A stretch of 64,000 nucleotides of DNA from Sulfurivermis sp040755915. Lineage in GTDB: Bacteria > Pseudomonadota > Gammaproteobacteria > Thiohalomonadales > Thiohalomonadaceae. The notes beneath the pieces were generated by a model, which worked only from the letters and a program-made list of their open reading frames with translations, was not told where the DNA came from and did no database searches. Below, one piece after another: positions 1-6,943 of this stretch; the stretch's first letter is position 1; every line of letters begins with the position of its first letter. A program made the position numbers and the translations under genes. The stretch covers positions 48,151-112,150 of the forward strand of contig JBFLWM010000017.1 of NCBI GenBank assembly GCA_040755915.1. The letters are read 5' to 3'.

Positions 1-594
1 TTCCGCCAGACGGGCGAGGCCTGCACGCTCCCCAATGAACACGATGGCGGCAATGGCGCCTGCATGCGCACCCTGCCGGTGGCACTGGCCACAGTTCACA
101 GTGATCGTAACGCGGTGCGCGCGGCCGCGCTGGCGCAGGCGCACGTCACCCACAACCATCCCTTGTCCGATGCCGCCACCGTATGCGTCATCGAGATGGT
201 GCAGGCCTTTCTTGTCGGGCGCAGTCGCGCCGAGGTGATGCACGAGCAGGTGTATCCCCTGATCGAGCAATATCCCCCCTTCCGCTTTCGCGGCGGCAAG
301 CCGCGCGAAAACCCCTCCGGCTACGTGGTCGAAACCCTGCAGACCGTGTTCCAGTGTTTCTTCGACACCGACAGCTTCGCCGACTGCGTGGTGGAAACGG
401 TGAACCGTGGCGGCGATGCGGATACCACCGGGGCCATCGCCGGCATGCTGGCCGGCGCCTGCTTCGGACTGGAAGCGATCCCGGCACCGTGGGTGCGGGC
501 GCTCAATCCCGCGGTGCGTGAGGCGTGCGAACGGCAGGCGCGGGCGCTGATCCGCCTCGGTGACCGGAGCGTAACGAAGCACGGTCCTCCGTAG
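1..594 (+). CDS. draG: ADP-ribosyl-[dinitrogen reductase] hydrolase DraG, 5' truncated by window edge
   Basis: Reading frame 1 is open from the first base and ends at a stop near 594, so only the C-terminal ~197 residues are present. The family removes ADP-ribose from the NifH arginine and reactivates nitrogenase. Visible are the DraG/ARH-type stretch NEHDGGNGACMRTLPVAL, an HNHPLSDAA segment, and a C-terminal GDADTTGAIAGMLAGA block that carries the metal-binding aspartates in this family. The partner transferase draT lies 2.7 kb downstream on the other strand, which supports the assignment. The start and promoter are outside the window. Confidence 0.93.
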   Translation, partial: FRQTGEACTLPNEHDGGNGACMRTLPVALATVHSDRNAVRAAALAQAHVTHNHPLSDAATVCVIEMVQAFLVGRSRAEVMHEQVYPLIEQYPPFRFRGGKPRENPSGYVVETLQTVFQCFFDTDSFADCVVETVNRGGDADTTGAIAGMLAGACFGLEAIPAPWVRALNPAVREACERQARALIRLGDRSVTKHGPP

Positions 595-670
595 GATGGG
601 CAAAGCGCAGCGTGCCCATCATAGATGTCGGTGTGCGTCTGATGGGCACGCTGCGCTTTGCCCATCCTAC
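591..670. repeat. Long perfect inverted repeat (REP-like hairpin) after draG
   Basis: Two 31-bp arms (591-621 and 640-670) are perfect reverse complements around an 18-base loop. The arms begin GTAGGATGGGCAAAGCG. It starts three bases before the draG stop codon ends and lies between draG and the convergent EAL gene. It could terminate or protect both transcripts, but there is no T-run, so a mobile REP-type repeat is the better description. Confidence 0.85.
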
Positions 671-686
671 GCGGGGAACGAATCAG

Positions 687-2021
687 TCACGGATAGCGAA
701 TATCGCAGCACACCACATGCAGCCCGCCGTCGCGCGGCAGTGCCACGGACAGCGTCACGTTCATGGCGGCGTCGGTAATGGAGAAGTAGGGGCGGGTGAT
801 CTGCAGTGCGCCGGGCTCGGCCAGGGCGGCGCGGAAATAGGGCCGGCCGCTCCAGTCGCTGCCTGTGGTGGAGCGCAGCGGCGCATAGCGCGGGTGCAGG
901 GTGTGTTCGGCGCCCGGCGGTGTGACGTTGCTGCCGATCTGTATGCCGTCGCCATCCAGTACGTAGCAGCGCAGCACCTCATGCGTGCCGACAAGGTGGG
1001 CGGCGGCGAGGGCCAGTGCCGCACCGGCGCCGTAGTCGGCGCAGCAGCGCTGAAAGGCATCGATGATCGGTTGCAGCATGGCGTTGCGGCGGCTGGTTTC
1101 CTGGTGCAGATCATCGCGCGCCCTGCGGCTGAGGCGGTCGAAGGCAGCGGTGGCCAGTGTGCTGATGTGCTGCGCGGCGGCCGGACGGGCGAAGAAATAG
1201 CCCTGGGCGAAATCGGCGCCGGCCTCCAGCGCCAGCAAGGCCTCGGTTTCGTTCTCGATCCCCTCCAGCACCACCAGGCAACCGGCCTCGTGCAGCAGGG
1301 ACACCAGGTTGGGCAGCATGCGTCGGGCCGTCGGGGTGTGCCGCGCCTGCTGCAGCAGCCCGCGATCCAGTTTCACCATGTCCGGCGCCAGACGCAGGAT
1401 GCGGTCGAAATTGGAATGGCCGGCGCCGAAGTCGTCGATGGCGACCGGGCAGCCCAGCTCCTTGTAGTAATTCACCGAATCGGCCAGCAGGCCTTCGTCG
1501 GTGATTTCGTTTTCCAGTATTTCCACCACCACCTGGGCCGGCGCCAGCTGGTGGCGGCGCAGCAGTTCGGAGAAGAACGGACCATAGCGCGTTCCCTCCA
1601 CCACCACGCGGGGATTGATGTTGAGAAACAGCCAGTGTTCGCGGCTGGCCAGCGGCTGGTAGTTGTGGGCGTGCAGGAGGCGGCAGGTGCGGTCGAGGTG
1701 GACGGTGCCCTCGTCGGTAGCCGCGCTGCGGAATACCTGCAGCGGCGATACCGCCATGCCCGTTTCGTCATTGGCGCGCAGCAGGGCCTCATAGCCGACG
1801 GGACGGCGGTGGGCCAGGCCGAAGATGGGCTGAAACGCGCTGCTCAGCCGGTAGTTCCTGAATTGTGCCGTGGCACAGGTACCCTGGTACTGCACGTTGT
1901 CATGCAACAGCTGGCCGAGCAGGGAGGGTGGCCCTGATGCGCGGCGGCACACGGGGGGAGGCGACGAGTCCGGCATGTCAGGGACGGTAAATTCACAGGG
2001 GGCGTTCATTCCGGGTGGCAT
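687..2021 (-). CDS. EAL-domain cyclic-di-GMP phosphodiesterase with C-terminal sensor-like domain
   Basis: A 444-residue soluble protein. The EAL domain spans roughly residues 55-290: EALLRA at 78, LNINPRVV near 133, EILENE near 168, the IDDFGAG loop near 195 and VKLDR near 216. These metal- and substrate-binding motifs are kept, so hydrolysis of c-di-GMP is likely. Residues ~300-444 resemble the PDC/YkuI-C type of ligand-binding domain (GSDWSGRPYFRAAL, ITRPYF). It overlaps the upstream DUF1289-like gene by 29 bases, which suggests translational coupling; a later start at 1976 would remove the overlap. It is the last gene of the SIR2-DUF1289-EAL operon, whose promoter looks NifA/sigma-54 dependent. 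The link to nitrogen fixation is inferred from that context. Confidence 0.9.
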   Translation of the reverse strand: MPPGMNAPCEFTVPDMPDSSPPPVCRRASGPPSLLGQLLHDNVQYQGTCATAQFRNYRLSSAFQPIFGLAHRRPVGYEALLRANDETGMAVSPLQVFRSAATDEGTVHLDRTCRLLHAHNYQPLASREHWLFLNINPRVVVEGTRYGPFFSELLRRHQLAPAQVVVEILENEITDEGLLADSVNYYKELGCPVAIDDFGAGHSNFDRILRLAPDMVKLDRGLLQQARHTPTARRMLPNLVSLLHEAGCLVVLEGIENETEALLALEAGADFAQGYFFARPAAAQHISTLATAAFDRLSRRARDDLHQETSRRNAMLQPIIDAFQRCCADYGAGAALALAAAHLVGTHEVLRCYVLDGDGIQIGSNVTPPGAEHTLHPRYAPLRSTTGSDWSGRPYFRAALAEPGALQITRPYFSITDAAMNVTLSVALPRDGGLHVVCCDIRYP

Positions 2022-2220
2022 TGACTTTTTTGCTCACCTTGGCGGTGAGGTAGTTGAGGAAATCGTCCAGGTTGTCGTAGTCCATTTCGAGCGCAAAGGC
2101 CGCGACGATGTCGGTGAGCTGGCGCAGGCGGGCGATCTCGTCATGGGAGCGGCCGCAGGCGCGGCAGTGGGTGCCATCCTCGGTGCAGGCGGTGCGATTG
2201 ACGCAGGTGGTGAATTTCAT
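1993..2220 (-). CDS. Small Cys-rich DUF1289-like protein
   Basis: 75 residues starting MKFTTCVNRTAC. The cysteines at 6, 12, 19 and 22 with CRACGRSHDEIARL match the DUF1289 pattern (C-x(n)-C...CxGCGRxxdEI), although the first spacing is C-x5-C rather than the usual C-x3-C. The family is thought to bind metal or an Fe-S cluster; no function is established. The C-terminal half is helical and acidic, ending in a Lys-rich tail. It lies between the SIR2-like gene (93 bases upstream) and the EAL gene (overlapping its 3' end). The start is the only methionine that gives this conserved N-terminus. Confidence 0.72.
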   Translation of the reverse strand: MKFTTCVNRTACTEDGTHCRACGRSHDEIARLRQLTDIVAAFALEMDYDNLDDFLNYLTAKVSKKVNATRNERPL

Positions 2221-2245
2221 GGCCTTCAGTTTCCAATCTTCTTTT

Positions 2246-2316
2246 GCAGGAGCCCACTCCGTGGGTGAAGACGGTGCCTGTCCTGGGCCCGTTCGCCGAG
2301 AGGACTCGGCTCCTAC
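2246..2316. repeat. GTAGGAGCC-type inverted repeat within the SIR2 operon
   Basis: Ends AGGAGCC (2248-2254) and GGCTCCT (2308-2314) are inverted and bracket about 70 bases. The right end supplies the stop codon of the SIR2-like gene. A related element with GTAGGAGCG ends lies at 23077-23149. It looks like a REP-type repeat that inserted between SIR2 and the DUF1289-like gene. Confidence 0.5.
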
Positions 2317-3170
2317 AAGGCGGCGGACTGCTCCTGGCTCGTAAACCCACCATCCAGCAGGGCGCTGTAATCCGCATCGATGACCTCGATGCCGAGGCTG
2401 GCGCAGAAGCGCCGCTCCTTCGGTGTGGCGTCCGGGAGCAGCGCCCAGCCGGCGGGTTGCGAGGCGTCGTAGACGATGTTGGACAACACCATGCGTTCGG
2501 TGTCGCGCGTCAGGCGCAGGCCAAGCAGCAGGTAGCGCAGGCCCTGGCGGCGCTGCTTGAGGAAGGAGGGGATGGCGAAGCCGCCCATCAGCTCGGTGAT
2601 GTAATCCACGTAGTCGGCATCGGCGGCGATATAGCTGGCCTCCGGCTGCGGGCAACCCATGGGCTTGAACAGCACCGGCAGCGAGGCGTCGGCTTCTTCC
2701 TGGGTGACTTCGCGATAGGCCGCGCCGTCCCACTGGTAGATGCGGAAGCGGAAGCCGCCGGCCATGCGCGCGATGCCCTGTATCAGCAGGTGCGGCGTGT
2801 CCTTGTAGCTGTCCTGCAGCTGGGTGTCGCGGTTGATGTCTATCACGTAGCGCGGTTTGACGGCTGCCAGCCAGTCGTGCAGCGGCGCGCGACTCCAGGC
2901 GGTGTCGGCGTAGGTCTTGCTGAGGAAGCGGTTGACGAAGCTGCGCCCCTTCTTCAGTTCCAGATTCATGGCGGCGCGCGGAAATTCATACATCAGCTTG
3001 GGCGCCATCGGCCGGCCGCCGTTCATCGCCAGGATCAGCGACTCGCTGTCGGCGGGGATGGGGCTGCCGGCGGCGTCGACGGCACCGCGCAGCGCGGCGG
3101 GGCCGAGGTAGGCGGCGATACTGCCGTCACGCAGGCCGGCACTCAGTTCATCAATGGTCGGAAGGGTCAT
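2313..3170 (-). CDS. SIR2-like domain protein of the nif/dra locus
   Basis: 285 residues, soluble. The N-terminal IAAYLGPAALRG (18-29) sits where SIR2 proteins bind the NAD pyrophosphate, YVIDINRDTQLQ (109-120) resembles the family's TTNYD segment, and FKPMG (168-172) sits where most SIR2 proteins read K-x-HG. The histidine is replaced by methionine, so classical deacetylase or NADase chemistry is doubtful and NAD sensing is possible. Proteins like this are known beside dra/nif genes but have no assigned role. A CGGAG ribosome site precedes the ATG. A perfect NifA site at 3284 and a GG-N10-GC promoter at 3206-3221 lie upstream. Confidence 0.75.
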   Translation of the reverse strand: MTLPTIDELSAGLRDGSIAAYLGPAALRGAVDAAGSPIPADSESLILAMNGGRPMAPKLMYEFPRAAMNLELKKGRSFVNRFLSKTYADTAWSRAPLHDWLAAVKPRYVIDINRDTQLQDSYKDTPHLLIQGIARMAGGFRFRIYQWDGAAYREVTQEEADASLPVLFKPMGCPQPEASYIAADADYVDYITELMGGFAIPSFLKQRRQGLRYLLLGLRLTRDTERMVLSNIVYDASQPAGWALLPDATPKERRFCASLGIEVIDADYSALLDGGFTSQEQSAAL

Positions 3171-3205
3171 GGGTCGCTCCGTGCATGCTTGTCGGGAGTA
3201 AGCAT

Positions 3206-3221
3206 TGCAATTAGCGGGCCT
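3206..3221 (-). promoter_or_regulatory. Candidate sigma-54 promoter of the SIR2-DUF1289-EAL operon
   Basis: On the minus strand the bases read AGGCCCG-CTAA-TTGCA. The invariant GG-N10-GC spacing is present, the -12 box is perfect and the -24 box has two mismatches to TGGCACG. The predicted transcription start is about 25 bases before the SIR2 ATG, and a NifA site lies about 65 bases upstream. Confidence 0.6.
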
Positions 3222-3283
3222 ACCTCTGATGCAACTGTTTTGCTTGGATTTTTTCCATGGCAGTCACGGAGGATGCACCACAA

Positions 3284-3299
3284 TGTAGCGTTTGCTACA
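3284..3299 (-). promoter_or_regulatory. NifA upstream activator site for the SIR2 operon
   Basis: TGT-AGCGTTTGCT-ACA is a perfect TGT-N10-ACA NifA site and is itself nearly palindromic. It lies just past the draT stop and upstream of the SIR2 promoter candidate, so the SIR2 operon is its only sensible target nearby. Confidence 0.7.
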
Positions 3300-3313
3300 G
3301 AGGTGTGCCGTGT

Positions 3314-4153
3314 TCAGGTGCTGGTGCGCACCTGATACACGCCGCCGATGACGATGTACTCGTCCTCGCCCCGGAGGCGGCCGGGCAGCAGGCGGCTGTA
3401 GGCCAGGATCTTGGGCAGCGGCACCTCGGCCTCGAGGATGCGATCGCCGAATTCGTCGGCGCGTTCGCGCTGGTCGGTGAAGGAGCTGGCGTTGTTGAGC
3501 AGCACCACCGACTGCCGCTCCCCGGCCGCCAGCAGATCGTGCTGGTCGAGGCGGTTGACGCCACGGTACAGGCGCAAATGGCTGTGGCCCGGATGCTGCC
3601 GCGCCAGTTCGTACTGGCAATACGCGTACAGCAGGTCGAGCTGCGCCTCCAGGGCATTGGTGTTGTACAGCCCCTGCGCACGCGCCTCCATGTAGGCATG
3701 GTAGGCATCGTCGCCGGCGTCGCGGATCGGCGCGCCGTGGTAGCGCGGCAGCAGGCCGAAGCGCGATTCCACCCAGCCCTTCAGTACCGCCGCCTCGCGT
3801 CCGTCCGCATCGAATGACCAGCCGCGCAGCACGCGCAGATAGTCCGCCTTGTCGCGGCGCACGCGCGCCTTGCGATCCAGTCCGGCCTCCTCCGGTGCAT
3901 CGAGCAGGAAGTGGGCGGCAAGGTAGTCCATGAACAGATGGGCGCGATGCTCGGCGCGCTCCAGTGGCGCCAGCAGGCGGAACAGTTCACGGTGCAGCTC
4001 GGCCACACCGTCGATGTGCAGCGCGGTGGGATGTTGCTGGAAGGTGAGGCTGCCGAGGATCACGGCAGGCAGATTGCAGCGGTTGATGGGCAGGCGCGCG
4101 CAGGCCGGCAGCGTGGTCGACTGGTCTGTTGCAGATGCTTTGTCGCTAACCAT
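3314..4153 (-). CDS. draT: NAD+--dinitrogen-reductase ADP-D-ribosyltransferase DraT
   Basis: DraT transfers ADP-ribose from NAD+ to Arg101 of NifH to switch nitrogenase off under ammonium or in darkness. The N-terminal ARLPINRCNLPAVILGSL and FQQHPTALHIDGV, the central GLYNTNALEAQLDLLYAYCQYELARQHP and LRLYRGVN, and the C-terminal EDEYIVIGGVYQVRTS are typical of DraT. I chose the ATG at 4153 because an AAAGG motif precedes it; an in-frame ATG at 4177 is the alternative. It diverges from nifH, and a NifA site overlaps its start. The NifH here has the target arginine. Confidence 0.93.
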   Translation of the reverse strand: MVSDKASATDQSTTLPACARLPINRCNLPAVILGSLTFQQHPTALHIDGVAELHRELFRLLAPLERAEHRAHLFMDYLAAHFLLDAPEEAGLDRKARVRRDKADYLRVLRGWSFDADGREAAVLKGWVESRFGLLPRYHGAPIRDAGDDAYHAYMEARAQGLYNTNALEAQLDLLYAYCQYELARQHPGHSHLRLYRGVNRLDQHDLLAAGERQSVVLLNNASSFTDQRERADEFGDRILEAEVPLPKILAYSRLLPGRLRGEDEYIVIGGVYQVRTST

Positions 4154-4156
4154 ACA
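4141..4156 (+). promoter_or_regulatory. NifA upstream activator site for nifH
   Basis: TGT-CGCTAACCAT-ACA is a perfect TGT-N10-ACA site about 100 bases upstream of the nifH -24 box, the usual distance for DNA looping by NifA. It overlaps the start codon of the divergent draT. A second near-match ending ACT instead of ACA lies at 4170-4185. Confidence 0.8.
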
Positions 4157-4253
4157 GCCGCTATGCCTTTGTCGCATATGACACTGCCGCGCACAGCGTG
4201 TCGTGAGTGAAAAACTTCAACGTTTACAGTGTGATGAAGTGTGTTTTTGTTGT

Positions 4254-4269
4254 TGGCACGGGCGTTGCT
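4254..4269 (+). promoter_or_regulatory. Sigma-54 promoter of the nif operon
   Basis: TGGCACG-GGCG-TTGCT matches the -24/-12 consensus TGGCACG-N4-TTGCW at every position. It lies 50 bases before the nifH start. Confidence 0.93.
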
Positions 4270-4319
4270 GATACCTGTTCGACAGCAGTATCCGTGTCCC
4301 AACGCAAGGAGAACATACC

Positions 4320-5201
4320 ATGGCACTACGTCAATGCGCGATTTACGGCAAGGGTGGTATCGGCAAGTCCACCACCACCCAGAACCTGGTGGCCGCCCTC
4401 GCCGAGGCCGGCAAGAAGGTGATGATTGTCGGCTGCGATCCCAAGGCCGACTCCACCCGTCTGATTCTGCACTCCAAGGCGCAGACCACCGTCATGCACC
4501 TGGCCGCCGAGGCCGGTTCGGTCGAAGACCTGGAGCTGGAAGATGTACTGTCCGTCGGTTACGGCGGCGTGAAGTGCGTCGAGTCCGGCGGCCCGGAGCC
4601 CGGCGTTGGTTGTGCCGGTCGTGGTGTCATCACCGCCATCAACTTCCTGGAAGAGGAAGGCGCCTATGACGAAGACCTCGACTTCGTGTTCTACGACGTG
4701 CTGGGTGACGTGGTGTGCGGCGGTTTCGCCATGCCGATTCGCGAGAACAAGGCGCAGGAAATCTACATCGTCGTGTCCGGCGAGATGATGGCCATGTTCG
4801 CCGCCAACAACATCGCCAAGGGCATCGTGAAGTACGCCAACTCCGGTGGCGTGCGTCTGGCCGGCCTGATCTGCAACAGCCGTAACACCGATCGTGAAGA
4901 CGAGCTGATCATTGCCCTGGCCGAGAAGCTCGGCACCCAGATGATCCACTTCGTGCCCCGTGACAACGTCGTGCAGCACGCTGAAATCCGCCGCATGACC
5001 GTCATCGAGTACAACCCGAAGGCAGGTCAGGCTGACGAGTATCGCGCCCTGGCGCGCAAGGTTGTGGACAACAAGAAGTTCGTTATCCCGACCCCGCTGA
5101 CCATGGACGAGCTGGAAGACCTGCTGATGGAGTTCGGCATCATGGAAGCCGAGGACGAGTCCATCGTCGGCAAGACCGCCGACGAGCTGGCCACTGCCTG
5201 A
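4320..5201 (+). CDS. nifH: Nitrogenase iron protein NifH (dinitrogenase reductase)
   Basis: 293 residues, full length. The homodimer passes electrons to NifDK with ATP hydrolysis. The P-loop GKGGIGKST spans residues 10-18; Cys98 and Cys133 are the ligands of the bridging 4Fe-4S cluster; Arg101 in GCAGRGV is the ADP-ribosylation target of DraT. AAGGAG lies before the ATG. It is the first gene of nifHDKT and follows the sigma-54 promoter. A 131-base spacer with an inverted repeat separates it from nifD, which may help keep nifH message in excess. Confidence 0.99.
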   Translation: MALRQCAIYGKGGIGKSTTTQNLVAALAEAGKKVMIVGCDPKADSTRLILHSKAQTTVMHLAAEAGSVEDLELEDVLSVGYGGVKCVESGGPEPGVGCAGRGVITAINFLEEEGAYDEDLDFVFYDVLGDVVCGGFAMPIRENKAQEIYIVVSGEMMAMFAANNIAKGIVKYANSGGVRLAGLICNSRNTDREDELIIALAEKLGTQMIHFVPRDNVVQHAEIRRMTVIEYNPKAGQADEYRALARKVVDNKKFVIPTPLTMDELEDLLMEFGIMEAEDESIVGKTADELATA

Positions 5202-5213
5202 TGAAAGACGAGC

Positions 5214-5280
5214 CGCGAAGGGCGCCAAGTTGCGTTGAATATGACGTGCCGTGACTTGCGTTCCTTCGCGAACTTTGCGG
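5214..5280. repeat. Inverted repeat in the nifH-nifD spacer
   Basis: CGCGAAGG (5214-5221) pairs with CCTTCGCG (5263-5270), and CTTTGCGG follows. The right part, CCTTCGCG then CTTTGCG, recurs in the nifD-nifK spacer. It may be an mRNA-stabilising hairpin or a REP-type repeat. Confidence 0.55.
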
Positions 5281-5332
5281 TTAAACATTCTTTTACTTCG
5301 TCCGCCGGATTGGGCGGCGATAGGAGAAAACC

Positions 5333-6805
5333 ATGACGACGATGACTCGTGAAGAGACCGAAGCCCTCATTGCCGAGGTGCTCGAGGTCTACCCGGCCGA
5401 TGCCAAGGAAGATCGTGCCAAGCACCTGATGGCCAATGATCCCGCCATGGACAAGGCCGGCAAGTGCATTACCTCCAACCGCAAGTCGCTGCCCGGCGTG
5501 ATGACCATCCGCGGCTGCGCCTACGCCGGCTCCAAGGGCGTGGTGTGGGGGCCGATCAAGGACATGATCCACATCTCCCACGGCCCGGTCGGTTGCGGCC
5601 AGTACTCCCGCGCCGGTCGCCGCAACTACTACGTCGGCACCACCGGCATCAATACCTTCGGCACCATGAACTTCACCTCGGACTTCCAGGAGAAGGACAT
5701 CGTGTTCGGCGGTGACAAGAAGCTGATCAAGCTGATTGAAGAAGTGGAAACCCTGTTTCCGCTCAACAAGGGCATCTCCGTGCAGTCCGAGTGTCCCATC
5801 GGTCTCATCGGTGACGACATCGAGGCCGTATCCAAGAAGGCGGCTGCCGAGATCAGCAAGCCCGTCGTGCCGGTACGTTGCGAAGGTTTCCGCGGCGTGT
5901 CGCAGTCCCTCGGTCACCACATCGCCAATGACGCCATTCGCGACTACATGCTGGAAGGCGTTGAAAAGAAGGAAGCCGGTCCCTACGACGTTTCCATCAT
6001 CGGCGACTACAACATCGGCGGTGACGCCTGGTCCTCACGCATTCTGCTGGAGGAAATGGGCCTGAACGTGGTGGCGCAGTGGTCCGGCGACGGCACGGTG
6101 GAAGAGATGAAGGCCTGCCCGCAGGTCAAGCTCAACCTGCTGCACTGCTACCGTTCCATGAACTACATCTCCCGCTTCATGGAAGAGAAGTACGGTATCC
6201 CATGGATGGAGTACAACTTCTTCGGCCCCACCAAGATCGCCGAGTCGCTGCGCGCCATCGCCGCGCACTTCGACGACAAGATCAAGGAAGGCGCTGAAAA
6301 GGTCATCGCCAAGTATCAGCCGCTGATGCAGGCCGTGCTGGACAAGTACAAGCCGCGTCTGGAAGGAAAGAAGGTGATGCTGTACGTCGGCGGCCTGCGC
6401 CCGCGTCACGTCATCGGCGCCTACGAAGACCTCGGCATGGAGGTGGTCGGCACGGGCTACGAATTTGCCCACAACGACGACTACGACCGCACCGTGAAGG
6501 AAATGGGCAACGCCACGCTGATCTATGACGACGTCACCGGCTACGAGTTCGAGGAGTTCGTCAAGAAGGTCAAGCCCGATCTGATCGGTTCCGGCATCAA
6601 GGAAAAGTACATCTTCCAGAAGATGGGCATCCCCTTCCGCCAGATGCACAGCTGGGACTACTCGGGTCCGTATCACGGCTACGACGGCTTCGCCATCTTT
6701 GCCCGCGACATGGACATGGCCATCAACAGCCCGACCTGGAGCCGCATGAAGGCGCCCTGGCTGTCTGACGACGCTGCTCCGGTCGCCAAGGCCGCGAACG
6801 AGTAA
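5333..6805 (+). CDS. nifD: Nitrogenase molybdenum-iron protein alpha chain NifD
   Basis: 490 residues. With NifK it forms the alpha2beta2 dinitrogenase that holds FeMo-co and half of the P-cluster. P-cluster ligands Cys62, Cys88 and Cys154 sit at the standard positions; the FeMo-co ligands are Cys272 (LLHCYRSMNY) and His439 (QMHSWDYSGPYHGYDGF). The family motif SECPIGLIGDDIEAV is intact. AGGAG lies ten bases before the ATG. The MoFe type is confirmed by the full ligand set and by the mod genes downstream. Confidence 0.99.
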   Translation: MTTMTREETEALIAEVLEVYPADAKEDRAKHLMANDPAMDKAGKCITSNRKSLPGVMTIRGCAYAGSKGVVWGPIKDMIHISHGPVGCGQYSRAGRRNYYVGTTGINTFGTMNFTSDFQEKDIVFGGDKKLIKLIEEVETLFPLNKGISVQSECPIGLIGDDIEAVSKKAAAEISKPVVPVRCEGFRGVSQSLGHHIANDAIRDYMLEGVEKKEAGPYDVSIIGDYNIGGDAWSSRILLEEMGLNVVAQWSGDGTVEEMKACPQVKLNLLHCYRSMNYISRFMEEKYGIPWMEYNFFGPTKIAESLRAIAAHFDDKIKEGAEKVIAKYQPLMQAVLDKYKPRLEGKKVMLYVGGLRPRHVIGAYEDLGMEVVGTGYEFAHNDDYDRTVKEMGNATLIYDDVTGYEFEEFVKKVKPDLIGSGIKEKYIFQKMGIPFRQMHSWDYSGPYHGYDGFAIFARDMDMAINSPTWSRMKAPWLSDDAAPVAKAANE

Positions 6806-6822
6806 GGAAGAAAGACCCGTTG

Positions 6823-6887
6823 CCGCAAAGTACGTGAAGTAACGCCAGGCTGATGCTCCCCTTCGCGGGACTTTGCGTACTTCGCGG
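6823..6887. repeat. Imperfect inverted repeat in the nifD-nifK spacer
   Basis: CCGCAAAGTACGTGAAGT (6823-6840) pairs with 6870-6887 at 15 of 18 positions. The region shares CCTTCGCG...CTTTGCG with the nifH-nifD spacer, so the same repeat type occupies both gaps. Confidence 0.55.
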
Positions 6888-6943
6888 TTGAAACAGACTT
6901 TGAGCCGTAGTCCACGGATGAGTGGCGCGGCAGGAGAAATGAC

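Noticed and set aside
4170..4185. Second NifA site TGT-CGCATATGAC-ACT
   Set aside because: The last base fails the TGT-N10-ACA rule. It may help binding but was not listed as a separate site.
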